A DNA stretch of 19,588 bases from an uncultured Planctomycetaceae bacterium. GTDB taxonomy: Bacteria; Planctomycetota; Planctomycetia; Pirellulales; Pirellulaceae. The translations under genes and the position numbers were made by a program. Shown here piece by piece: positions 8,441 through 15,232 of the stretch. Numbering within the stretch: position 1 is the stretch's first letter; the number at the start of each line of letters is the position of its first letter. The stretch is taken from positions 1 to 19,588 of the forward strand of contig CAIYOB010001433.1 of the NCBI GenBank assembly GCA_903927685.1. Reading direction: 5' to 3'. The notes under the pieces are model-generated. The model saw nothing but the letters and a program-made list of their open reading frames with translations, was not told the DNA's origin and did not search any database.

Positions 8441-8761
8441 ATGGGCCTGTTTAACTGGAATTCTCGGTCTGGAGATGAAGAATTACTGCGAGCTTTGGCG
8501 GGGAGGATCGTCCAGGGATGCCTGAACGAGGTTGTGCAGCGGATCAGCGCTCTGACCCCCGACATGCTGCCGGCAGAGGCACGAGGCTATATCCGGACTC
8601 GGGCCGCCAAGATCGTGAACCGGGAAATCAGCGTGCTGTGTGCGGCGGACCGGAATCTAGGGCCCATCGACCGGGCGCGACTGGCTGCGTTGGTGACGGA
8701 GAAACTGATCGCCACGGTCGGTGAACAAAGACACTATGCGAGCAGGACGATCGCGGCCTGA
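8441..8761 (+). CDS. Small conserved-looking protein, unknown function
   Basis: A 106-residue protein I do not recognise. It begins MGLFNWNSRSGDEELLRALAG and continues as an amphipathic, mostly helical chain (IVQGCLNEVVQRISALTPDML, then RGYIRTRAAKIVNREISVL) with no signal peptide or membrane segment; it contains one cysteine at about residue 26 and another near 68. The start is well supported: AAGGAG at 8428-8433 lies 7 nt before the ATG, whereas two earlier in-frame ATGs (8390, 8420) lack a ribosome site. It is transcribed divergently from the sigma factor gene, and its stop lies 3 bp from the stop of the convergent glycosyltransferase. The helical pattern and good ribosome site argue for a real gene, probably cytoplasmic; no function is assigned. 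Confidence 0.7.
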   Translation: MGLFNWNSRSGDEELLRALAGRIVQGCLNEVVQRISALTPDMLPAEARGYIRTRAAKIVNREISVLCAADRNLGPIDRARLAALVTEKLIATVGEQRHYASRTIAA

Positions 8762-8764
8762 CCG

Positions 8765-9562
8765 TCAATCGTGCCACCGATAGCGAACGATACAGTAGAA
8801 GGCGTTGACGCCGTCGCGCCAACCGATTTTCTTGCCTTCCTTGTAGCCGCGACTCTCGTAGCGGACGGGTAGCTCCTTGATCCGGACCCCGCGACGAGCC
8901 AGTTTGGCGGTGACTTCGGGCTCGAAGCCGAACCGGTTCTGCTGGATGTCCAGCGACTGCAACAACGGACGCGGAATCATCTTGTAACAGGTCTCCATGT
9001 CCGTCAGCCGCAGCCCTGTGAACAAGTTCGAGGCCCAAGTCAGAAGTCGGTTGCCCAAGCGGTGGAGCAACGACGGATCCTGAGGCTCGTGATGCAGGTA
9101 TCGTGAGCCATACACGACGTCCGCTTCGCCGCTGAGGATCGGTTCGAGCAACGACGGCAGGTCGTTCGGATCGTATTCCAAGTCCGCGTCTTGGACCACG
9201 ACCACGTCACCTGTGGCCGCGGCAAACCCGGTGCGCAGCGCCGCCCCTTTGCCTTCGTTCCTCGGCTTGTGGATCACCCGCAGTTCAGACCACTGCCCAA
9301 GACTCTCCAAGGCGGCACGGGTCCCATCGGCGCTGTGGTCATCGACAACAATGATCTCCTTGGGAACGGGCACGGCACGAACCCGGTGGAGAATCTCTGC
9401 AATCGTCTGTTGTTCATTGAAAACCGGAACAACGATGGTCAGTTTGAATCCCGCGGGCCACTCGCGGTCTGGCCTGGGCGCCTGTGATGCCGCGATAGGA
9501 TCGCTCTCCCCACTGCCACACGGAACCTTAGAATGTGAAGATTGAGAGTTAAAACTATTCAT
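8765..9562 (-). CDS. GT2 glycosyltransferase, DPM1-like
   Basis: A 265-residue family 2 glycosyltransferase, resembling polyprenyl/dolichyl-phosphate sugar transferases. The GT-A fold starts at about residue 40 with KLTIVVPVFNEQQTI. It shows the nucleotide-binding IIVVDDHSADGT (70-81), NEGKGAALRTGF (102-113) and the metal-binding DAD in VVVQDADLEYDP (125-127). A later RFGFEPEVTAKL segment carries the conserved acidic residue, followed by ELPVRYESRGY. There are no C-terminal transmembrane helices, so this is the soluble DPM1 type, probably acting on an undecaprenyl-phosphate carrier at the inner membrane face. The first 38 residues are Ser/Pro-rich and non-family. No good Shine-Dalgarno precedes the ATG, so the true start could be slightly different. 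It is divergent from the CrtI-like operon. Confidence 0.9.
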   Translation of the reverse strand: MNSFNSQSSHSKVPCGSGESDPIAASQAPRPDREWPAGFKLTIVVPVFNEQQTIAEILHRVRAVPVPKEIIVVDDHSADGTRAALESLGQWSELRVIHKPRNEGKGAALRTGFAAATGDVVVVQDADLEYDPNDLPSLLEPILSGEADVVYGSRYLHHEPQDPSLLHRLGNRLLTWASNLFTGLRLTDMETCYKMIPRPLLQSLDIQQNRFGFEPEVTAKLARRGVRIKELPVRYESRGYKEGKKIGWRDGVNAFYCIVRYRWHD

Positions 9563-9621
9563 AAACGAGAACGATTGATCTGGGTTGGTCCATACCCCTT
9601 GGGCGACAATAGCTCGGCAAG

Positions 9622-9627
9622 ATTATA
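9622..9627 (-). promoter_or_regulatory. Perfect -10 hexamer upstream of the GT2 gene
   Basis: On the minus strand TATAAT stands about 60 bp before the GT2 ATG, in one of the few A/T-rich patches of this intergenic region. No matching -35 is seen at 16-18 nt. The same patch on the plus strand reads TATAGT, so it might serve the divergent operon too. Confidence 0.35.
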
Positions 9628-9702
9628 GTCCGAAGACGATTTCGGCGCACAGCCTTGGCACGAGTGGATCGGGGGATGTCGCGACGCCCTCGCGGAAACC
9701 CA

Positions 9703-9738
9703 CGGAAATGCCCGCCATGTCGGAGATGCCCGCCATCT
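9703..9738. repeat. 18-bp tandem duplication
   Basis: Two directly abutting copies, cggaaatgcccgccatgt and cggagatgcccgccatct, differ at two positions. They lie in the 252-bp region between the GT2 gene and the CrtI-like gene, about 77 bp before the latter's start. They could be paired binding sites or slippage; nothing distinguishes these. Confidence 0.75.
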
Positions 9739-9814
9739 ACACGCCCTACCGCAAGGATGCTACCATGTTGCGGCGTTTTTCGCCCTCGAAAGATGATCGG
9801 GATCTTACTGTGTC

Positions 9815-11239
9815 ATGCCGCGAGATTTTCTGATAGGTGCCAGGGAACGATACGACGTTGTGGTGGTCGGCAGCGGACTCGGCGGGCTGACCGTCGCGAA
9901 TGTATTGGCCCGCGCCGGCCGATCGGTCCTGCTGCTGGAACAGCACTACAAACTGGGGGGCTTGGCGACGTGGTTCAAGCGTCCCGGCGGCCAGATCTTC
10001 GATATCTCGCTGCACGGCTTTCCCGTGGGCATGATCAAGAGCTGTCGCCGCTACTGGTCGGCCGAAATCGCCGACCGGATTGTGCAGTTGAAGCACATCC
10101 GATTCGACAATCCGATGTTCTCGCTGACCACGGATTACACCCGCGACGATTTCACGCGGTTGCTGTGCCAGCGTTTCGGGATCGAACCGGACACGGTCCA
10201 GGCGTTTTTCGATACCGCCCGCGGAATGAACTTCTACGACGACCAGGCGACGACGACGGGGCAGTTGTTCGAGCGGTTCTTTCCGGGACGTCAGGATGTC
10301 ATCCGCCTGTTGATGGAGCCGATCGTCTACGCCAACGGCTCGACGCTGGAAGACCCGGCGATCACTTATGGGATCGTGTTCTCCAACTTCATGTCGAAGG
10401 GTGTCTTCATCTTTGAAGGCGGCACGGATCACCTGATTCAGTTGATGCGCAACGAGTTGGTCCGCAACGGCGTGGATGTCCGGATCCGTTGCGACGTCGA
10501 CCAGATCTTGGTCGACCGCGGCCGCGTGGCGGGCGTCCGGGTCAACGGCCGGACGATTCCGTGCCGCGCCGTAGTCTCCAATGCCAATCTCAGATCGACC
10601 ATCCTGGACATGGTTGGCCAGCAGCATTTCGATCGCCGATTCGTCGACGAAGTCCGGGCGGTGAGGCTGAACAACTCCAGCACTCAGGTTTACATGGCGT
10701 TCCGCGAGGGAGATTTGATCGACGAGTCCACGGGTGATTTGCTGTTCAGTTCGACCGCCCGCGAATTTCGCACCGACCTGCTGCTCAGCCGCGACATCAC
10801 CAGCCGGACTTTTTCCTTCTACTATCCGCGCACTCGACCGGAAGCCCGGCCGCGGTGTTTCGTGGTCTCCAGCACGAACGCCCGCTACGAGGACTGGGCC
10901 AAGTTGTCGCCCGACGACTACGCGGCGAGCAAACGCGACCTGGTCGAGACCACGCTGAACGCGTTGGACAAGTACGTTCCGAATTGCCGCCAAAGAATCG
11001 TCCACGCCGAGGTGGCGACACCGGTCACGTTTGAACACTATACCAAGCACCTGGCAGGCGCCAGTTTTGGGACCAAGTTCGAGGGCCTGGCCGTCAGCCG
11101 CAGTCTTCCCGAACAGGTCGGCGGATTGTACCATGCGGGCAGTGTCGGCATCATCATGTCCGGCTGGCTGGGCGCGATCAACTACGGCGTGATCGTAGCC
11201 AACAGCGTGGATGGCGAACTGACGAAGGCGAGCGGATAG
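9815..11239 (+). CDS. CrtI/phytoene-desaturase-like FAD oxidoreductase
   Basis: A 474-residue FAD-dependent amine-oxidase-fold enzyme of the phytoene desaturase / carotenoid isomerase / retinol saturase superfamily. Residues 13-42 form the dinucleotide fold ([20 protein letters not shown], then LLLEQ with the ribose-binding E42), followed by [13 protein letters not shown] middle domain contains [15 protein letters not shown], and the C-terminal FAD motif is [16 protein letters not shown]. These enzymes desaturate, saturate or isomerise polyene or acyl chains. No phytoene synthase or other carotenoid gene is near, and the neighbour is a FabZ-like dehydratase, so an acyl-derived substrate is equally likely. 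No clear Shine-Dalgarno precedes the ATG, but an in-frame stop lies just upstream. It is the first gene of a four-gene operon. Confidence 0.88.
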   Translation: MPRDFLIGARERYDVVVVGSGLGGLTVANVLARAGRSVLLLEQHYKLGGLATWFKRPGGQIFDISLHGFPVGMIKSCRRYWSAEIADRIVQLKHIRFDNPMFSLTTDYTRDDFTRLLCQRFGIEPDTVQAFFDTARGMNFYDDQATTTGQLFERFFPGRQDVIRLLMEPIVYANGSTLEDPAITYGIVFSNFMSKGVFIFEGGTDHLIQLMRNELVRNGVDVRIRCDVDQILVDRGRVAGVRVNGRTIPCRAVVSNANLRSTILDMVGQQHFDRRFVDEVRAVRLNNSSTQVYMAFREGDLIDESTGDLLFSSTAREFRTDLLLSRDITSRTFSFYYPRTRPEARPRCFVVSSTNARYEDWAKLSPDDYAASKRDLVETTLNALDKYVPNCRQRIVHAEVATPVTFEHYTKHLAGASFGTKFEGLAVSRSLPEQVGGLYHAGSVGIIMSGWLGAINYGVIVANSVDGELTKASG

Positions 11240-11249
11240 CAAGCAAGTC

Positions 11250-11678
11250 ATGACTCAAGACAAGATCCTGGCGGCGATCCCGCATCGACCGCCCATGTTG
11301 CTGGTGGATGAAATCGTCTCCCGTGACGACGCGCGGATCGTCTGCCGGAAGACGTTTCGGCCGGATGAGTTCTTCTTTCAGGGCCATTATCCCGGTCACC
11401 CGCTGGTGCCCGGCGTGATCCTGTGCGAAGCCGCGATGCAGGCCGGCGCGATCCTGCTGGCCCAGTTCACGCAACAAGCCGAGGGTGTGCCGGTCGCGAC
11501 GCGATTGAACGACGTGAAGTTGAAGAAAATGATCCACCCTGGCGATACGATCCAAATGGAAGTGACGCTGCAGGAACGGCTGGCCGATGCTTTCTTTTTG
11601 CAGGCCAAGGTAACCTGCGACGGCAAAGTCGCCGTCCGCTTCGACTTTGCCTGCACGCTGGCCAAGACCACAGAGTGA
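11250..11678 (+). CDS. FabZ-like 3-hydroxyacyl-ACP dehydratase
   Basis: A 142-residue hotdog-fold dehydratase. It shows the family start IPHRPPMLLVDEI (10-22), the active-site strand FFQGHYPGHPLVPGV with catalytic His46, and catalytic Glu60 in LCEAAMQAGA. The PVATRLNDVKLKKMIHPGD segment is also typical. It would dehydrate 3-hydroxyacyl-ACP to trans-2-enoyl-ACP. Its size matches FabZ, but its setting, 10 bp after a CrtI-like gene and away from any visible fab gene, suggests a specialised paralogue rather than the housekeeping enzyme; I therefore give no symbol. A weak ribosome site (AAGCAAG) precedes the ATG, so translation is probably coupled to the upstream gene. Confidence 0.88.
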   Translation: MTQDKILAAIPHRPPMLLVDEIVSRDDARIVCRKTFRPDEFFFQGHYPGHPLVPGVILCEAAMQAGAILLAQFTQQAEGVPVATRLNDVKLKKMIHPGDTIQMEVTLQERLADAFFLQAKVTCDGKVAVRFDFACTLAKTTE

Positions 11679-11682
11679 CGCG

Positions 11683-12099
11683 ATGGCAGTCCTGGAGATC
11701 AACTGGAGTCCGACTGGCAGGCAGTTGCGGCAGTTCGCCCTGCTGCTGGCCTTGCTGTTGGGCGGCCTGACCGGCTGGCTGGTCTGGAAAGCACAGCCGT
11801 TGTGCTGGGTGGCAGCCGCCGGCACGGCCGCGGCGGTGGCCGGCGCGATCGGCGTGTTTCGCCCGAGCCTGATGCGTGCCGTCTTCGTCGGTTGGATGGT
11901 GGCCGTGTTTCCGCTCGGCTGGCTGGTTTCCCACCTGCTGCTGGCCGCGATTTACTACCTGATTATCACACCCATCGGCATGCTGATGCGGTTCTGCGGC
12001 TATGATCCCATGCAGCGCCGCTTGGACCGCCAGGCAGCCACGTACTGGCAACCTCGCCAAAAAGACGACGACCCGCAGCGGTACTTCAAACAGTATTGA
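11683..12099 (+). CDS. SxtJ-family membrane protein
   Basis: A 138-residue integral membrane protein beginning MAVLEINWSPTGRQLRQF. Hydrophobic segments at about 17-36, 41-58, 66-82 and 86-105 predict three to four helices. The C-terminal tail is charged and ends DDDPQRYFKQY, which fits the SxtJ family (named from a saxitoxin cluster protein) whose members finish in a SYF-R/K-Q-like motif. The function of the family is unknown, although members commonly sit beside a DUF5989 peptide, as here. The gene begins 4 bp after the FabZ-like stop and 9 bp before the next gene. An in-frame ATG at 11647 inside the previous gene is less likely because it would add a non-family 12-residue tail. Confidence 0.78.
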   Translation: MAVLEINWSPTGRQLRQFALLLALLLGGLTGWLVWKAQPLCWVAAAGTAAAVAGAIGVFRPSLMRAVFVGWMVAVFPLGWLVSHLLLAAIYYLIITPIGMLMRFCGYDPMQRRLDRQAATYWQPRQKDDDPQRYFKQY

Positions 12100-12108
12100 G
12101 GCAGAGCC

Positions 12109-12336
12109 ATGGCGACCTCGGAAGAAAAACGCGAAGAACGGGACCAGGAATCCCCAGCCGATTTTGCCAGCCAGGCGGACCAGCCTCAGCCAGGGATCCT
12201 GGCCGAGTTCTGGGATTTCTTCCTGCACAACAAGAAATGGTGGATCACGCCGATCATCGCGGTGCTGCTACTGATGGGTCTGCTGATCCTGCTCAGCGGA
12301 TCGTCCGTCGCCCCCTTCATCTATACGATCTGGTAG
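12109..12336 (+). CDS. DUF5989-family small membrane protein
   Basis: A 75-residue protein with an acidic N-terminal tail (about 1-28), then FWDFFLHNKKWWITPII and one transmembrane helix (VLLLMGLLILL, about 50-62), ending SSVAPFIYTIW. The Trp-Trp entry to the helix and the VAPFIYT ending are hallmarks of DUF5989, which usually accompanies SxtJ. The role is unknown; a membrane assembly with SxtJ is an inference from co-occurrence. GAGG lies 8 nt before the ATG. Its last 69 bp are antisense to the 3' end of the GT4 gene. Confidence 0.82.
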   Translation: MATSEEKREERDQESPADFASQADQPQPGILAEFWDFFLHNKKWWITPIIAVLLLMGLLILLSGSSVAPFIYTIW

Positions 12337-13434
12337 GCGGAGCACTGCTTCCCAGCGGGCAAAGAACGCTGCGCGGCTGAACCGGCTGGTTACGTCCACG
12401 GCGCGGCGCCCCAATTCGACCCTCCGAGCCGGGTCCGCAACCAGTTGCCGCAGCGCCCGGGCTAGGGCCTCGACGTTGTCCGGAGCTACCAGCAGGCCGT
12501 CCAGACCGTCCCGGACGATTTCGGCCGGACCGCTGTCACAGTCGCTGGCGATGCACGGCAGGCCGCAGGCCATGGCTTCGAGCAAGGCGTTGGGGAAGCC
12601 TTCGTAGCGCGAAGGCAGGACAAAGACGCTGGCTTCGAGCAGCATCGCTTCCGGCCGCTCGGACCAGCCGGCCCAGTGGACGTTGTCGCGGACGCCCAAC
12701 CTTTCCGCAAGTTCCTCAAGTTGCTCCCGTTGCGGCCCGGTGCCCAGGATCTGCAAGGTCCAATCAGGATACCACGGAGCGAGCTGAGCAAACGCGAGGA
12801 TCAGCACGTCGAAGCCCTTTTCCGGACTGAGCCGTCCCATGGCGATGATCCGCGGCAGCCTGCGCTCGGTCGGGGGAATCGCAGCCGCCGGGGCGGCGAC
12901 CGCATTGGGAATCACCACGACAGGTCGTCGGCTAATCCAGGTCCGAGCCCAGCGGGCCACGGACTGGGTCTGGACAACCCAGACGCAGCTCCGCGGGTAA
13001 GCTCGCCGCCGCAGCCATTCCCACACGGTCCCCAACGACTGCTGCCGCGGATCGCTACGTTCGGCAATCACGACTTGCCAGGGCCCGCCCCAGCAGGCCA
13101 GCAGCGTGAGCACGTTCATCTTGTCCGTGAAACTGACCACACGCGTGGCGCCGGCCTCCTGAATCGCCCGCCGCAGGGCTCGCACGCGTTGGAGCGTGTT
13201 CGCGACCTGCTGCCAGGGGCCATGCGAGTCCCGCAGCAACCCCAGTGCCACCCGGCGGACGCGGGCAGCCAGCGGAAATTCGTCTGCTGTGGACGTGCCG
13301 AGTGTGATCACCGTGACCTCGCGGCCGGCGGCGGCCCAGTGATTCGCCAAGGTGCAGAAGACCCGTTCGGCGCCGCCCCCGCTCAGGGCATGAATGACCA
13401 TCGTCACTCGCCGCTCCTCGGCCGCCGGGCTCAT
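12268..13434 (-). CDS. GT4 glycosyltransferase
   Basis: A 388-residue GT-B-fold retaining glycosyltransferase, family 4. The N-terminal domain begins MVIHALSGGGAERV (12-25), which contains the acceptor-side glycine loop. The C-terminal domain has IIAMGRLSPEKGFDVLI (196-212) and the donor-binding EGFPNALLEAMACGLP (278-293). It is probably cytoplasmic or membrane-peripheral, adding a sugar to an envelope lipid or polysaccharide; the sugar is unknown. The ATG at 13434 overlaps the TGA of the upstream GT9 gene in an ATGA, so translation is coupled. An upstream in-frame ATG at 13476 lies inside the GT9 gene and is less likely. The last 23 residues (Asp/Gln-rich) are encoded antisense to the DUF5989 gene and lie outside the fold. 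Confidence 0.9.
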   Translation of the reverse strand: MSPAAEERRVTMVIHALSGGGAERVFCTLANHWAAAGREVTVITLGTSTADEFPLAARVRRVALGLLRDSHGPWQQVANTLQRVRALRRAIQEAGATRVVSFTDKMNVLTLLACWGGPWQVVIAERSDPRQQSLGTVWEWLRRRAYPRSCVWVVQTQSVARWARTWISRRPVVVIPNAVAAPAAAIPPTERRLPRIIAMGRLSPEKGFDVLILAFAQLAPWYPDWTLQILGTGPQREQLEELAERLGVRDNVHWAGWSERPEAMLLEASVFVLPSRYEGFPNALLEAMACGLPCIASDCDSGPAEIVRDGLDGLLVAPDNVEALARALRQLVADPARRVELGRRAVDVTSRFSRAAFFARWEAVLRLPDRIDEGGDGRSAEQDQQTHQ

Positions 13435-14471
13435 CGGACGCCCTCGGAGCCGAGGCTCTCCAGCAGGGCATCGCACTGCCGACAGACCATATCAACGGTG
13501 ATCAATCGCATGGCTCGATTGTCGGCCCGGCGGCGTTCCTTGTGCGACCCGCCGTGATATTCGACCTGCAGAGCCACGTGCGGCGAACCGTACGGGCCGC
13601 TGTCTTCGGGACGCGTCGTCCCGCACAGCCCGATACTGGGCGTGCCGACGGCCACGGCCATGTGCAGGGGTCCGGTGTCGGCGCTCAAGAACAGCCGCCC
13701 GCCTTCGATCAGCGCACCCAGTTCAAGCAGGCTCGAGGGCGGTGCCAGAACTGCGTGTCCGCCCGACCCGGCGACGATCTGTTCTGCCGCCACCCGTTCG
13801 CGCGTGCCACCCCAGACGACCAGGGTTGGCAGGCCGTGCTTCGTGCCCAGATGCTGGGCCACACTGCCAAAGCGGTCCATCTCCCAGAGTCGCGAACTCC
13901 AGGTCGCCCCCGGATTGATCACCGCGTATGGGCCGGTCAGCCCCAAACGGGCGACGGCCTCGCGCATCCGCTGCCGAGCGCCGTCGTCGATCGGCAGTTG
14001 CCACTGGACCGCCGGCTGCTCAATCCCCAGTGGCGTCAACAGTTCCAACGACCGGTCGATGACGTGCGAGCGGCGGGTGTCGATCAACTGGTTGTTCAGC
14101 CAAGGACTGAGTTCGCGGCCGTGCTCGCCATGCAACCCGATCCGCCGCCGAGCCCCCGATAGCCAGCACGCCAGCGCCGACTTGGTCAGCCCCTGACAGT
14201 CGACGGTCGTGTCGACGCGCAAGGCGCGCAGCGACGTGCGAGCCGCCCACAGACCACGGGGGCTCGTGAACCAACCGCGTGGCAGGACCAGGACCTGGTC
14301 CAGGCAGGGATGGCCCAGAACCATCGCCGCAGATTTTTCCTCCACGACCCAGGCCAAGAATGCATCGGGAAAATGTGCCCGCAACGCGCAGGCGACCGGC
14401 AGCGTCAGAATCGTATCCCCAATCGCACTCATCCGGGCGATCAGAATCCGCGGGGCGGTCGATGCTGTCAT
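13431..14471 (-). CDS. GT9 (ADP-heptose:LPS heptosyltransferase-like) glycosyltransferase
   Basis: A 346-residue GT-B-fold protein of family 9 (WaaC/WaaF type). Family motifs: ILIARMSAIGDTILTLPV (9-26), which starts nearly all GT9 enzymes; TTVDCQGLTKSAL near 90; YAVINPGATWSSRLW mid-protein; and SADTGPLHMAVAVGTPSIGLCG in the donor domain. It probably transfers a heptose or a related sugar to a lipid-linked core, but the donor cannot be told from sequence. AGGAAG lies 7 nt before the chosen ATG; an ATG at 14519 is in frame but has no ribosome site and adds 16 non-family residues. It heads a two-gene operon with the GT4 gene (4-bp overlap) and is divergent from moaE. Confidence 0.9.
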   Translation of the reverse strand: MTASTAPRILIARMSAIGDTILTLPVACALRAHFPDAFLAWVVEEKSAAMVLGHPCLDQVLVLPRGWFTSPRGLWAARTSLRALRVDTTVDCQGLTKSALACWLSGARRRIGLHGEHGRELSPWLNNQLIDTRRSHVIDRSLELLTPLGIEQPAVQWQLPIDDGARQRMREAVARLGLTGPYAVINPGATWSSRLWEMDRFGSVAQHLGTKHGLPTLVVWGGTRERVAAEQIVAGSGGHAVLAPPSSLLELGALIEGGRLFLSADTGPLHMAVAVGTPSIGLCGTTRPEDSGPYGSPHVALQVEYHGGSHKERRRADNRAMRLITVDMVCRQCDALLESLGSEGVR

Positions 14472-14683
14472 GCGGGCGCTTCCTGCCAACAAGGGATCGG
14501 GGAATGGGGGCCAGGACACAGGCCTGTGAACGGGCCGCCGGACACGGGGACAAGATCAGCAGACTGAATCGTTCTTGGGGTCCACGTCGACCAGCATGCG
14601 GGCGATTGTGGGAGATGGGAGGGCTCGCGTCAAGCAGACCACCCGCCTGCACCGCGCGGCGTTGCCGGGCCGAGCTGGGACCG

Positions 14684-14712
14684 TTGCCCTTCCCGACGCC
14701 CTGGTCTATAAC
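14684..14712 (+). promoter_or_regulatory. Sigma-70-like promoter for moaE-moaA
   Basis: TTGCCC at 14684-14689 and TATAAC at 14707-14712 are spaced by 17 nt, matching 4/6 and 5/6 of consensus. The predicted start, near 14719, lies only about 20 nt before the moaE ATG chosen here. That short leader supports the start at 14738 over the upstream ATG at 14723. No known molybdenum-cofactor riboswitch is visible in the short leader. Confidence 0.6.
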
Positions 14713-14737
14713 AGTTACCGACATGGCGAGGCATTTC

Positions 14738-15232
14738 ATGGTGACGCTCACAACCGACCGGATCGACGTTGCCGCGGTGTTGGACCGCGTCCAGTCCACC
14801 CGCGCGGGCGCGGTCGTGCTGTTCCTGGGAACCGCCCGCGAGTTCACGGGCGACCGCCAGACCCGATCGCTGGAGTACGAATGCTATCGCGAGATGGCCG
14901 AGCAGGAATTGGCGGCCTTGGAAGCCCGGGCCCTGGGCCAATGGCCGCTGGTAGCGTGCGCCCTGGTGCATCGCATCGGGCCGGTACCCCTGGGCGAAGC
15001 CAGCGTGGCGGTCGCGGTCAGCAGCCCGCACCGCGAAGCGGCTTTCGCCGCCGGCAGGTGGCTGATCGACACCCTAAAACAATCCGTCCCGATCTGGAAA
15101 AAGGAACATTGGACGGACGGCACCAGCGAGTGGGTCCATCCAGGGCTGACGCCGGGATCTGATATCCAACAAGACGAACGAGCGCCCGCGGGCGAAATCG
15201 GCCACAGCAGCCCCCCTGACAACCTGACATGA
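14738..15232 (+). CDS. moaE: Molybdopterin synthase catalytic subunit
   Basis: MoaE, the large subunit of molybdopterin synthase, which inserts sulfur from MoaD thiocarboxylate into precursor Z to make molybdopterin in the cytoplasm. Motifs: AGAVVLFLGTAREF (23-36), YECYREMAEQEL (47-58), the active-site strand SSPHREAAF (95-103) and the catalytic lysine segment VPIWKKEHW (117-125, K121/K122). Length is 164 residues, with a tail of about 30 beyond the family core. I chose the ATG at 14738 because GAGG (14728-14731) lies 6 nt upstream; the ATG at 14723 has none. It overlaps moaA by an ATGA. MoaD is not in the window. Confidence 0.93.
   Translation: MVTLTTDRIDVAAVLDRVQSTRAGAVVLFLGTAREFTGDRQTRSLEYECYREMAEQELAALEARALGQWPLVACALVHRIGPVPLGEASVAVAVSSPHREAAFAAGRWLIDTLKQSVPIWKKEHWTDGTSEWVHPGLTPGSDIQQDERAPAGEIGHSSPPDNLT

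Noticed and set aside
9585..9833. An 82-codon plus-strand frame containing the 18-bp repeat
   Set aside because: It has no ribosome site and no motif, and it runs past the start of the CrtI-like gene. Better explained as intergenic.
9815..11239. Carotenoid (crtI) cluster
   Set aside because: No phytoene synthase, cyclase or other carotenoid gene is nearby, so a crt gene symbol would be overclaiming.
9746..11251. A 501-codon open frame on the minus strand
   Set aside because: It is antisense to the CrtI-like gene and shows no recognisable motif. Long antisense frames are expected at this GC content.
14472..14737. A possible Moco riboswitch before moaE
   Set aside because: A promoter just 20 nt before the gene leaves no room for an aptamer in the transcript, and I saw no recognisable conserved core upstream.
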